Virus record (IMG/VR): IMGVR_UViG_3300035698_022898
Location: 1 to 64,000 of that record
Source: a virus
Strand: one strand, 5' to 3'
Length of the DNA stretch: 64,000 nt
This document shows, one piece after another, positions 16,194 to 24,900 of this stretch (positions are counted from its first letter, which is position 1; every line of letters begins with the position of its first letter). The notes beneath the pieces are model-generated. The model did not search any database and was not told where the DNA came from. It worked only from the letters and a program-made list of their open reading frames with translations. A program made the translations under genes and the position numbers.

Positions 16194-16760
16194 ATGTCAC
16201 ATCAAGAACAAAGAGACTGGTGTCTCGAAGTAAAAGAATCCAACCACTATCGATTCAAGAACGCAAAAGTTCTGGATGTGGGTTCTTTGGATGTAAATGG
16301 TAACAATCGACACCTTTTCACAAACAGTGACTACACGGGTATTGATGTTGCCACCGGACCAAACGTGGATGTAGTATCCATTGCACATCTGTTCGAGCCT
16401 GTGACTTTGTATGATGTGGTGCTCTCCACCAATGCTTTGGAGCATGACAAATTCTTCCTTTTGACGATGAAGAAGATGTTTAATCTTTGCCGTCCTGGAG
16501 GATTGATTTTCTTCTCCGCAGCTTGTACTTGGCCTGAACACGGAACCATGAAAGTCAATCCTCATCACAGCGGCACGACTCAAATGGGTGAGGACTGGGC
16601 CAATTACTATCGAAATATCAACGAAGACGACATTCGGGAAGCTTTGGGTAATCTGGATGAATTATTCAGAACCGTAAACATCGAAGTATTCCGAAGAGAC
16701 ATTCGTTTCGTAGGTATCAAACTCGGAAGAAAAGGACAGGAAAATGTCACTGTACGATGA
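16194..16760 (+). CDS. SAM-dependent methyltransferase (class I)
   Basis: KVLDVGSLDVNGNNR is motif I of the SAM-binding fold, YTGIDVATGPNVD holds the acidic ribose-binding residue, and VVLSTNALEHDKF is the post-core motif of Methyltransf_11-type enzymes. The start at 16194 (MSHQEQRDW) is preceded by GGTAGGAGGAG; a frame start five codons earlier lies inside that ribosome site. It overlaps the next gene and probably methylates a sugar made by the surrounding transferases. Confidence 0.8.
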   Translation: MSHQEQRDWCLEVKESNHYRFKNAKVLDVGSLDVNGNNRHLFTNSDYTGIDVATGPNVDVVSIAHLFEPVTLYDVVLSTNALEHDKFFLLTMKKMFNLCRPGGLIFFSAACTWPEHGTMKVNPHHSGTTQMGEDWANYYRNINEDDIREALGNLDELFRTVNIEVFRRDIRFVGIKLGRKGQENVTVR

Positions 16761-18036
16761 CAACTGCCGACGAGTGTCGGATATAAATGAACACCTTCCC
16801 ATACTTAAAGCATATGGGTCACAGGTGAGTCATATAACAGAGTTCGGCGTTCGCACAGGTGTATCCACTTCCGCTTTTATTGCTGCTCGACCGAAAAGAA
16901 TTTTATCGTTCGACAAGCAAACACATCTGTTCCCACACAAACATTTCACCCCTGAGGAGATGCAGGGTATTAAGTTTGATTTGGTTAATAAAGATGTTCT
17001 TAAAGCCAATATCGAACCGACGGAACTGCTTTTCATCGACACGTGGCACACGGGTGACCAGTTGAGAGCGGAACTTGCCCGTCATGCCAGAAACGTGTCC
17101 AAGTATATTATTATGCACGACACGGTTACTTTCGGCGAGAAGGGGCAAGACGGAAAGCCTGGTCTTCGTTACGCCATTTCAGAGTTTCTGGAAGCTAACA
17201 AGGAGTGGGCTATTCTTGAAGACTTGCAGAACAATAACGGGCTAATGGTTTTGGGAAAGGGTATGCCTGCTGAGGAATGGCGAGAAACGTGTAGACTACC
17301 AGAACCTCATGCTCCTGTAATCAGGACCCGAAGAAGCCTTGTTAAGGCCCCCTCACAGTCTCCGATTGCATTGGCTACGGTTATACACAAAGCTCCATTT
17401 GCCAAGATGGCTGTAGTCATGCTTCGATCCTTGAAACGAAACAACCCAGAATTAAGTGTTCCGTTCTATGTATTTCACTACAATCTGCCTAAAGTACAGA
17501 AGGATGCACTAAGAGCAGAATACCCCAATCTTATTTTTCAGAAAGTTGATCTGGAAAAATATGTATCTCATGGGAAAGGGGAGTCCAAGTTTTGGGCTCT
17601 GGAAGCTTTTACCCTTACGGAATTTGACAAGGTTCTTTTTCTAGATGTAGATCTGCTTTGTATTGGGGATATACGACCTCTCCTTCGTATAGATTGTGGA
17701 ATAGGCATGGCTCAGGAGACTAGGCGTCCTTGTCATAATTCCGGAGTGGTTCTTACCAATAAGCAATTCCGCACTCAAAAAATTTATCAGGAACTTTTGT
17801 CCTTTGAGATCGATAAATCTAAATTCGGAAAAGACCAACAAATTTTTAATGAGTACTTCCGAGGCCGTATTTCCGTTTTGGATCGAAAGTTTAACACTTT
17901 AGTGAGTGAAGTTCCTGGTGAAGGTAGACAAGGATTTAAGGGCATACTATTTGTTCATTACATATACAAACCAGATGCAGCGTGGGATAGAATTCCTACG
18001 GAACTTCAAAAACTTTGGAGGTCTTACAATGGGTAA
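16744..18036 (+). CDS. Fusion of class I methyltransferase and GT8-like glycosyltransferase
   Basis: Residues 1-185 begin with ITEFGVRTGVSTSAFIAA and LLFIDTWHTGDQL, as in cephalosporin-hydroxylase/sugar O-methyltransferase-like proteins. Residues 210-430 are GT8-like: LATVIHKAPFAKMAVVMLRS, the DxD motif FLDVDLLC, HNSGVVLTN, DQQIFNEYF, and HYIYKPDAAW in place of the 'HxxGxxKPW' end. One polypeptide could therefore add and methylate a sugar. The fusion is unusual; both domains look intact. Confidence 0.8.
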   Translation: MSLYDDNCRRVSDINEHLPILKAYGSQVSHITEFGVRTGVSTSAFIAARPKRILSFDKQTHLFPHKHFTPEEMQGIKFDLVNKDVLKANIEPTELLFIDTWHTGDQLRAELARHARNVSKYIIMHDTVTFGEKGQDGKPGLRYAISEFLEANKEWAILEDLQNNNGLMVLGKGMPAEEWRETCRLPEPHAPVIRTRRSLVKAPSQSPIALATVIHKAPFAKMAVVMLRSLKRNNPELSVPFYVFHYNLPKVQKDALRAEYPNLIFQKVDLEKYVSHGKGESKFWALEAFTLTEFDKVLFLDVDLLCIGDIRPLLRIDCGIGMAQETRRPCHNSGVVLTNKQFRTQKIYQELLSFEIDKSKFGKDQQIFNEYFRGRISVLDRKFNTLVSEVPGEGRQGFKGILFVHYIYKPDAAWDRIPTELQKLWRSYNG

Positions 18037-18595
18037 CGGTTCCCAACCAATTAGCGGTATCCAGATGGTATTAGATCAAATCCGTCCTTCCTTCGAGTAC
18101 AATCTGACCTTCGTCAGTAAATTCTTGGGTGGAGATGGTTTGGATGCGGGGTGTGGAAATTGTCCACTTCTTCGGGAGAATTGCATTCATGTAGATGCTT
18201 CTCCCCAACCTATAACTTTGGAACAAATAGACCCTCGTTACTTTGTTCAAGGGGATGCAACCAAATATGTTCCTTCCATCATGCTCGACTATGTGTTTTC
18301 TTCTCATATGGTTGAGGATCTTCCTACCAGAGAAGCAATGATCGAATGCCTGCTTCACTGGAAGAAATATCTTAGACCAGAAGGACTTATTGTTCTTCTG
18401 ATACCTGACATGCAAGGCGGTCGTTACCCAAGCATTAAAGAAGATTGCGGGAATCCTTCACATCGAATAGATGTGGGTCTTCGCTTCTTCTCGGATTTGG
18501 CAGAAGACCTTCCCGGACTGAAAATCATTCAAATCGATACCATCCCCCATGAAATAAGTTGTACCATGGATGTGGTGTTTGAGATGACCGAGTAA
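18029..18595 (+). CDS. SAM-dependent methyltransferase-like protein
   Basis: GDGLDAGCGNCPLLREN is motif I. HVDASPQP and VQGDATKYVP follow as the acidic and adenine-binding segments, and YVFSSHMVEDLPTREAM and LRPEGLIVLLIPD match the last strands. GGAGG lies seven bases before the ATG at 18029. It overlaps the end of the GT8 fusion and shares a TAATG junction with the next gene. It is probably part of the same glycan pathway. Confidence 0.8.
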   Translation: MGNGSQPISGIQMVLDQIRPSFEYNLTFVSKFLGGDGLDAGCGNCPLLRENCIHVDASPQPITLEQIDPRYFVQGDATKYVPSIMLDYVFSSHMVEDLPTREAMIECLLHWKKYLRPEGLIVLLIPDMQGGRYPSIKEDCGNPSHRIDVGLRFFSDLAEDLPGLKIIQIDTIPHEISCTMDVVFEMTE

Positions 18596-19008
18596 TGTTG
18601 ACTTTGTTTGTTATACCTGGTGACAACTTCCCGAATGTAGGGAGGGCGATTGAATCGTGGGGTTCTGTAGTCTCTCGTTCTTTTGTTCTCCCTAACCGGG
18701 AAATACCATATAAAGATGTTCGTACAGAATGGTTTGCTTACTTATACCACGATGAGTATTTATCTAAAGATTTGACCTCTTGTATGAAAGTATTTCTAGA
18801 GTCTTCGGAGTTTGATGTTTACGATTTGATGAAAAAACTTATAGATGAAAAGGGAACTCCTAGAGTGTTTCAATCTTCTAGAATTTTTAGGGGAGGGACA
18901 ATCCTGCAAGATTCCTGTCTTCTGCCGTATGAATCAAAAACGCTGAGGTGTATACGCATACTTGACGGATGGTTGTTGGAGGATGACAGATGTCAATGTT
19001 TTGGGTAG
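18595..19008 (+). CDS. Small unknown protein with degenerate GT2-like features (137 aa)
   Basis: The segment WFAYLYHDEYLSKDL resembles the WDFDERMSEDL metal-site segment of the GT2 gene at 14934 in spacing and character, and the protein ends the sugar-enzyme block. Without a nucleotide-binding start it may be a reduced glycosyltransferase or an accessory subunit. The assignment is tentative. Confidence 0.45.
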   Translation: MLTLFVIPGDNFPNVGRAIESWGSVVSRSFVLPNREIPYKDVRTEWFAYLYHDEYLSKDLTSCMKVFLESSEFDVYDLMKKLIDEKGTPRVFQSSRIFRGGTILQDSCLLPYESKTLRCIRILDGWLLEDDRCQCFG

Positions 19009-19523
19009 AACTTGATACAAAACAATTAAGAGCCATTAGGGCAGCTCTGTTGCGTTTGAACAAGAGAGCTTTATATTGGAAAGATGAAATTCCTAGGCAG
19101 GGGGCCGCTTTATATGTTCAACAAGTAATCAACAATATAATATCTAATAAATTTAGTGCTTCTTACCCAGGGTATTCTGATATATATAAAAAATACAAAC
19201 CTGAGGGTTCCCCTTTTTGGAAGTTAGCAGGGGATCTTATAGCCGCTGTATCTTTTGAAAGACTCCAACAAGCAGGAGATAAAACTTGGTTCTTTGCCGG
19301 CATTAAAAGAGGTCTTTTTGACTCCGGAGGAAAAAATATAAAAGGTCGGGGAAAGCCTAAAGAAATATATTGGTATGCTATGATACAGGAATACGGAGGC
19401 ACTTTTAGAGGGCAAGTCCACCCGGCCCGACCTTTGTTTGGTCCTACGTTTAATAATCTTGCTGATACGTTTGACAAAAAGCTTGAGGTCGTGTATCGTG
19501 ACTTTAAAGGAGCCTGGAGATGA
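18990..19523 (+). CDS. Putative tail-completion / neck protein (HK97 gp10-like)
   Basis: The C-terminal segment YAMIQEYGGTFRGQVHPARP followed by LFGPTF is the hallmark of the HK97 gp10/virion-morphogenesis family (EfGg..... PARPFL). These proteins sit at the head-tail junction. The N-terminus is helical and basic. The gene overlaps the last sugar-block gene by 19 bases and the next gene by four. Confidence 0.7.
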   Translation: MSMFWVELDTKQLRAIRAALLRLNKRALYWKDEIPRQGAALYVQQVINNIISNKFSASYPGYSDIYKKYKPEGSPFWKLAGDLIAAVSFERLQQAGDKTWFFAGIKRGLFDSGGKNIKGRGKPKEIYWYAMIQEYGGTFRGQVHPARPLFGPTFNNLADTFDKKLEVVYRDFKGAWR

Positions 19524-19741
19524 AAGTCTTATCCGTTGTACCGTCAGATATAATGGTTACGTTTGAAATACCGTTATCTCAGCTTGTAGAATTAGAAAAG
19601 GGGTTGGCTATGTGCCAACTTAATTATGATAGCACCAACCCCGGAGAAGTGAAGACTAAGGAAATGTTCGAGGAGTTCTGTGAGGGATTAAGTAAAATGG
19701 TAGAAGGGGCGGAAAAACATGGCATTGGATCAGACAGCTAG
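19520..19741 (+). CDS. Small unknown protein (73 aa)
   Basis: It lies between tail-completion and tail-terminator genes with overlaps on both sides. A GGAG-type site precedes the ATG. The sequence has a short beta start (VLSVVPSDIMVTFEIP) and an acidic helical end (KEMFEEFCEGLSKMVEG). No family is recognised. Confidence 0.6.
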   Translation: MKVLSVVPSDIMVTFEIPLSQLVELEKGLAMCQLNYDSTNPGEVKTKEMFEEFCEGLSKMVEGAEKHGIGSDS

Positions 19742-20183
19742 GGAGACCAACGTACAGGATTCCATTCGCAAGTGGCTGATTGACAACATGCAGACCACGG
19801 AGGGAATTGCTGTTCACTTTGATCGTGGTATTGCCCCTCCCAATGATAATGTAGATAAATGGTTGTCTGTTCAAATAGGACCCATGAATCGCAATGAAAC
19901 ACTCTGCCAGTTATATCTAAAAATATTTGTATGCTCTCGAGAAGATACGGGCGGATTTAAAGTATCTCGCACATCTGATAAACTTATGGGTTATTTGTTC
20001 GATAGTACGAAAACAGATGGGATGGGAAGAATTGTTCTTTATCGCAGCACTGAATCTGGACCGTGGACCAATATAGGGTCTATTGTAGTTCAAGAAGTCG
20101 ATGAGGGTCAGCATAGTGAGGCCCCCGACGGTACGAAATTTAAACAAATCACCGCGAGGTTGAGATGGCCGGCGATAGTGTAA
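19719..20183 (+). CDS. Putative tail terminator protein
   Basis: The 154-residue alpha/beta protein (SIRKWLIDNM, then KWLSVQIGPMNRNETLCQ, then LYLKIFVCSRED) has the length and order of tail-terminator proteins (lambda U / HK97 gp10-neighbour). It ends with a beta hairpin (FKQITARLRWPAIV). It lies two genes before the tail tube, where terminators usually are. These proteins cap the finished tail. Confidence 0.55.
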   Translation: MALDQTARETNVQDSIRKWLIDNMQTTEGIAVHFDRGIAPPNDNVDKWLSVQIGPMNRNETLCQLYLKIFVCSREDTGGFKVSRTSDKLMGYLFDSTKTDGMGRIVLYRSTESGPWTNIGSIVVQEVDEGQHSEAPDGTKFKQITARLRWPAIV

Positions 20184-20452
20184 TTCCAGAAGTAGGTCAC
20201 TTTGTAAGGTGTACCGAGTGCGGCAAGAAGCTCATTAAGAGACTTCCCAACGGACTTTGGCATTTAGTATTTGGCAAGAGCAATCCCAATAGTTCTAGGC
20301 CTGCCCCTGTAAATGTCTTCATCCATGGTAGTGTGCGTATTCAATGCTCTGGGCGTAGATGTAGACACTGGAACACCTTGAACTACTTTCCGAATCAGAG
20401 CAATCAATTCCCAGGAATTGAAGACGCCCCAATTAAAGCGACCGAAGAGTAA
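20165..20452 (+). CDS. Zinc-finger protein, Mu Com-like (95 aa)
   Basis: Two cysteine pairs, RCTECGKKL near residue 16 and IQCSGRRCRHWNTL near residue 60, are spaced as in the Com family of phage Mu ('RC..C.K.L ... I.C..C...N'). Com binds mRNA and activates translation of the mom DNA-modification gene. Here it sits between tail terminator and tail tube and has an insertion between the pairs. Whether it binds RNA is unknown. Confidence 0.6.
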   Translation: MAGDSVIPEVGHFVRCTECGKKLIKRLPNGLWHLVFGKSNPNSSRPAPVNVFIHGSVRIQCSGRRCRHWNTLNYFPNQSNQFPGIEDAPIKATEE

Positions 20453-20464
20453 GGAGGATTTATT

Positions 20465-21052
20465 ATGGCCAGAAAAGGCCCGGTCACAAAGGACACATCC
20501 GCTATTGCATTGGGATTGGCCCAAGTTCGTATTGGTTCTTCGGCAGATAATATCGCCAAAGTAGAACCCCAGTTGGTAGCTTCCAATTCCATCGGGGCTC
20601 TTGCCAGTACGAAATTTATGGGAAACACCGACTTCTTCAAACTGGAATCCGGGTTTCCGCTTATTGAGGACTATACCGTCCCCATCAGGGAAGCTGCTTC
20701 TTTGGAATGTTCTTTCAAGGAAATCAGTCCCTACAACTTGGCAATGGCCAACGGCCTGGATCCTGACGGCGGCAGTTATGCCGAAGCCCACAGTGGGGAG
20801 ATTGCTCTGGGTGGAAAGCTGGCAGCGGAGTACCTGCGAATGGAGGCGGAGTTCACCTTCCCCAACGGTACGGACAAAATGACTGTCATTTTTCCCAGAG
20901 CACAGGTGACCAGTTCTCTCGAAATGGACCTGCAGGCGGAAGACGCCGTGGCAGTGCCTGTAGTTTTTGAATCGAAAAACTCCAGCTCTGACGTTTCTGG
21001 GGGTCATTCGATTTGGGACGACAAGCCCCTCGGCCGGATCGTTTTTACTTAA
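20465..21052 (+). CDS. Major tail tube protein
   Basis: A 195-residue beta-rich protein behind AAGGAGG, directly ahead of the tail chaperone and tape measure genes, which is the fixed place of the tube gene. GC-rich third positions like those of the capsid gene indicate high expression. The segments YTVPIREAASLECSFKEI and LEMDLQAEDAVAVPVVFESK fit the tube beta-barrel. A hairpin-rich gap follows. Confidence 0.75.
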   Translation: MARKGPVTKDTSAIALGLAQVRIGSSADNIAKVEPQLVASNSIGALASTKFMGNTDFFKLESGFPLIEDYTVPIREAASLECSFKEISPYNLAMANGLDPDGGSYAEAHSGEIALGGKLAAEYLRMEAEFTFPNGTDKMTVIFPRAQVTSSLEMDLQAEDAVAVPVVFESKNSSSDVSGGHSIWDDKPLGRIVFT

Positions 21053-21189
21053 TCTAAGGGTCGATAGTTTGTAGTGTGTCAATACATACAAACTTTAGAA
21101 TAAACGCTTAGAACGAAGGTATCGTAGTGTAAATGTGCGCTTCCTAAAGCAAAAGCTGAGGGAAGCGCACATAAAAAAGGAGCAGTAAT
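21053..21189 (+). promoter_or_regulatory. 137-base gap with two hairpins between tail tube and chaperone genes
   Basis: An 8-bp inverted repeat AGTTTGTA/TACAAACT (21066-21073 and 21087-21094) is followed by a 12-bp perfect stem, ATGTGCGCTTCC (21133-21144) and GGAAGCGCACAT (21161-21172). The second stem is followed by A-residues and the next gene's AAAGGAG, so it is not a normal terminator. It may protect the abundant tube mRNA or limit read-through. The sequence GCTTAGAACGAAG (21106-21118) recurs elsewhere (see findings). Confidence 0.55.
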
Positions 21190-21711
21190 ATGTCCGACAT
21201 GAATCCCGACATTGCTGAATTTCAGTACGGGAAAAAAGAACTCCAGACCATCAAAATTTACCCTTTATCAATCTCGGACCAATTTGAGTTGATCAGTGTG
21301 GTCCTTGAAGGGGTTGGAGAGCTTTTTCCTCCTGAGGATGTTGCCGACGAACCCAACGACAAGAAATCTGCAATCAAGAGAAAGATTGAACAGAACGATC
21401 AGCACTTTGCAAAAAAGTTCATCGACCTCTTGAAAAAGTATTTTCCTCGAATCCTTAAGTTTATTTCCGATGTGGAAGACAAGGATGAGGCCAACAAAAT
21501 ACTGCAAGGTATGACCAACAATCAACTCACTTATTTAGCTGACATGATCTGGGGAATGAATTATGAGGAAGCCTCAAAAAACGTGCAAGACCTGGTCGGG
21601 AAGGTCGGGGAAGCATTCACATCGACCAGGTCTACACAACCATCCTCGAACGATATCCCCAATTCAGACTCGAACATTTCTATCGACTCTCCTTCCGAGA
21701 CGGAGGATTAA
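21190..21711 (+). CDS. Tail assembly chaperone (lambda G-like)
   Basis: Its 173 residues lie directly between tail tube and tape measure. The sequence is helical and acidic (KKFIDLLKKYFPRILKFISD; NKILQGMTNNQLTYLADMIW), as in G-type chaperones that coat the tape measure. Most ribosomes should end here; a fraction shift frame at codon 131 and make the longer GT-type product. The residues after the shift site are low-complexity (SSNDIPNSDSNISIDSPSE), typical of the unshifted tail. Confidence 0.8.
   Translation: MSDMNPDIAEFQYGKKELQTIKIYPLSISDQFELISVVLEGVGELFPPEDVADEPNDKKSAIKRKIEQNDQHFAKKFIDLLKKYFPRILKFISDVEDKDEANKILQGMTNNQLTYLADMIWGMNYEEASKNVQDLVGKVGEAFTSTRSTQPSSNDIPNSDSNISIDSPSETED
21576..21633 (+). 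promoter_or_regulatory. Programmed -1 ribosomal frameshift signal
   Basis: The heptamer A AAA AAC (21576-21582) is in the correct register of the chaperone frame (TC[A AAA AAC]). After a five-base spacer comes a perfect 11-bp stem, AGACCTGGTCG (21588-21598) pairing with CGACCAGGTCT (21623-21633), with a 24-base loop. Slippery heptamer plus stem at this spacing is the classic -1 signal. Confidence 0.85.
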
Positions 21712-21980
21712 CCTTAAAACAGGCAATGACTCTGTTTGAGCATTCTGAAAAAAGAAAATATGAAGATTTTAAACTCAATGCTTTACTGCATGGGGTAGAC
21801 ATAGAAAAAGGAGAAGATAAACAATCTAAAAAATCTGGGACCAAAGCAACACCCGAGGGTGTATTCAAGGATCCTTCAGAATACGAAGGTTTGACTCAAG
21901 AAGAAAAAGAGAAGCTTACCAAAAAAATGAAAGGACAGATGTCTAGGTGGGCTAACGAGAAAGCACCCCTTGGGAGATAA
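21582..21980 (+). CDS. Tail assembly chaperone, GT-type C-terminal extension (read by -1 frameshift)
   Basis: The -1 frame is open without a stop from the slippery site to 21980. It encodes protein-like sequence (DQVYTTILERYPQFRLEHF, then YRLSFRDGGLTLKQAMTLFE), then a lysine/glutamate-rich end. Joined to the first 131 residues it gives a protein of about 263 residues. In lambda the GT form recruits tail tube subunits to the tape measure. An ATG at 21726 has no ribosome site, so separate translation is unlikely. Confidence 0.8.
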   Translation, partial: RARPGREGRGSIHIDQVYTTILERYPQFRLEHFYRLSFRDGGLTLKQAMTLFEHSEKRKYEDFKLNALLHGVDIEKGEDKQSKKSGTKATPEGVFKDPSEYEGLTQEEKEKLTKKMKGQMSRWANEKAPLGR

Positions 21981-21982
21981 AA

Positions 21983-24900
21983 ATGGCCACAAAAAACCTG
22001 GGACTTGGAGTAACATTTTACGGTCATATCGACCGTACGTTTATCCAAGCCACTGCCCGCCTAGAGCAAGTTCTTCGTAAGTTAAACGATACTCTAGGAC
22101 GTGCTTCCCAGCAACAAAGAAAATGGGCCTCGTCTCTGAAACAAACGGGAACGGCTGCAGCCAAAGCTTCCGGCCAACATGAAGTATACAATAAACAACT
22201 CTCCAAAATGGGTGGAGCCTTCGCCCAGACATTGAAAGGTGCTGTACGAGTAACCACTGCATACGGCATTGCTGCCCGAGCCATTTTTGGATTTACCGAA
22301 GCAGTTAGTGGAGGCGTTGTTGAAATCGTATTATACGATCAGGCACTCCGAAATCTGCAAGCCATCTCTGGTGCCACCGAAGCACAATTATCAGCCATGT
22401 CTAAAGAGATGGTTCGGGCAGCACAAAGCACAAAATTCTCCACCACAGAAATAGCAGAAGGTATGGTTCTTCTAGCTCAAGCAGGCTTGACTGCGGGTGA
22501 GGCGATGGATTCTGTCAATCCTACGATCACACTTGCTGCGGGTACTCTGAGTGATATGAAGTTTACGACTGACTTGATGACCACAACCTTGAGGGCATTT
22601 AATCTCCAAGCCATAGAATCTGCTCGTGTTGCAGATGTTATGGCAAATGCCATCAACAGATCCAAACTCACAATCGACAAATTGCGTACTGCATTTAACT
22701 ATGTAGGTGCGGGTGCTGCACAGATAGGGCTTTCACTCGAAGAAACCGCTGCCAGTATGATGGTACTTGCTAATAATGGTATGAGAGCAAGCACTATTGG
22801 TACTGGTCTTAGACAAGTTTTGAGTAGACTTGTTGGTCCAAATAAAAAACTTCGAGAAGAGTTCAAAGCGTATGGTATTTCTTTACAAGATGTTAACCCG
22901 AGAATAGTGGGATACCAAAAAGCTTTGGAGAACCTGGCTCCTGTTTTGTGGGATGTAGAAAAAGCTCAAGTTGATATGACAAAAGCGTATGCCCTTTTTG
23001 GATTGAGAGGGGCTCAAGCTTCCGCAGTTTTAATCAAGTCTCTTGTTAGTGGAGACTATCAAAAGATGTTGGATTATACTTATAGGGTAGGGTCTGCTAA
23101 TAAAATGGCAGCTACTCAGGCTGAAGGTCTCGGTTTTAAATTTAAGCAGTTGGTAGACATCGCAAAGACATTAGCGTTGGCACTCGGGGATGCCGGTATA
23201 GAAGGTGCTCTTCATACGTTTGTGGACACTTTAAGAACAGGCACCAAAGCAGCGGCCGACTTTGTTGAAACGGGCCTTGGTCGACTTATTACCAAAGCTA
23301 CTTTGATAATTCCTTTACTTTTGGGTGTAGCCCTCGCTGCCAAAGGAGCTATGTTGGCAGTACGTGGTTTAGGAATGGCTTTAGAATTTGTAAAGTTACA
23401 TCCTGTGGTACTAGCAATTTCTTTACTCACGGGTGGACTTGCTCTGCTTGCATCCATAGTAGATGAGGTTGTTAGTGCAGAAAGACGCTGGTTCACAGAG
23501 TTGGAGGTTGTAGCTGTTCAATTGGAAAGAACGTTGGCCGCCTCAAAGTCTTATTTAGGATTTTTTAAAGCCCTGCATGAAAAGTTCGGTGAAGGTGTTG
23601 AAGAAACCGAGGAGTACAAAAGCACTGTAATTCGACTTAAGGAACAGCTTCCCGAACTTTCTAGTATGATAGATGAAAATACGGACTCTGTGGATGATTT
23701 GGTAAAGTCTTTGGAAGACTTTACCAATTCAAAAGCTGAGGAAGCCTTCTCCGCTTTGGTTACTACCATGGCCATAGCTCAAAGGAAAGCCAGGGAGTTA
23801 GACGATACTCCAGCTTTTAAGAATTTTAAAAAGCACATGTCCATATCCCAAGGTTTTATAGGAAGTTTAGCAGCCTTGGGTAAAGAACTTAAATTAGAAC
23901 CTTATCAAGGTAAAAAAGCTGAGGTTGATAAAAAGTATACGGCATTTTTTAAGGCCATGCTTAGGGATATGCCCAACGAGCTTTTAACAATAGAAGGTAT
24001 TCAAGAAAGGATGAATCGCCTTTTAGTGGATAGAAATGTAACTGTAGAGTTTTCGGAAGAAATAATGGAGCGTTCTTCGGAGGCTCTTGCAAAATATGTT
24101 ACGAGTACTCGTGAAGGACTTTTGGTTTTAAGTAAAGAAAGTAGAGCACTTCCTCAGAATTTTAAAGAGTCTATGGAAAGGTTAATGAACTCTTCCGAAA
24201 GAAGTGTAGCCATTTCCATAGCACAACAAAAAGTATATTTTGAGAAAGGAAAGGTCACTGAGGAAGAATATACTAGATTCAAAGAAAATCAGGAATTAAA
24301 ACTTTTGGATCTTAAGGTAAAAAATTTAACGGTAATGCGGAATGCTTTAGGGGTTTCTTTAGGTTGGGAGACTGAGGAGTACCTGGCAGCCAATGAAGAA
24401 ATTGTGGCAGCTAGGAGTGAAAAAGTAGAAAAGGAACTAGAAATAGAGGCGGATAGGGCCGAACGTGAAAGGGAATTGCGTTTGGAAGAAACCAAGGATT
24501 CTTTAAAACTATTCGATAAAATTAAAAAAGCTAGAGAAAAAAGTGCAGATGATCAAGTAAAAAAGATATCAGCAGAAATCAAAGCTACTGAAAAGATAGC
24601 TAAACTTCGATATGATATAGAAGTAGCGACCATACAGGCTATATTCAATATCAATAAACATATGTGGCGTTTGTCGGAACAAATAGATATTAAGAAAGCT
24701 GAGGAAAATCGTCGTCGTCGTGAGAAAGACGCTAAAGACCAAATCAAGGATGCAATAGAACTTGCCCAAGTTTTAGAGCTTATTCGTATGGAACATGAAG
24801 CTAAAATGGCAGAACTTCATGAGAAATATGCTGACCAACGCATAGCTGAGGAAGGCGGTGTAATAGATCAGATTAACCGGGGTTTGAAGAATGCTCAAAA

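Noticed and set aside
20264-21091. 275-codon minus-strand frame opposite the tail tube gene
   Set aside because: It covers the tail tube gene with its strong ribosome site and GC-rich codons; no ribosome site or motif supports it.
21133-21172. Perfect 12-bp hairpin as an intrinsic terminator
   Set aside because: It is followed by A residues and the next ribosome site rather than a T tract on the coding strand, and termination would stop the tail genes.
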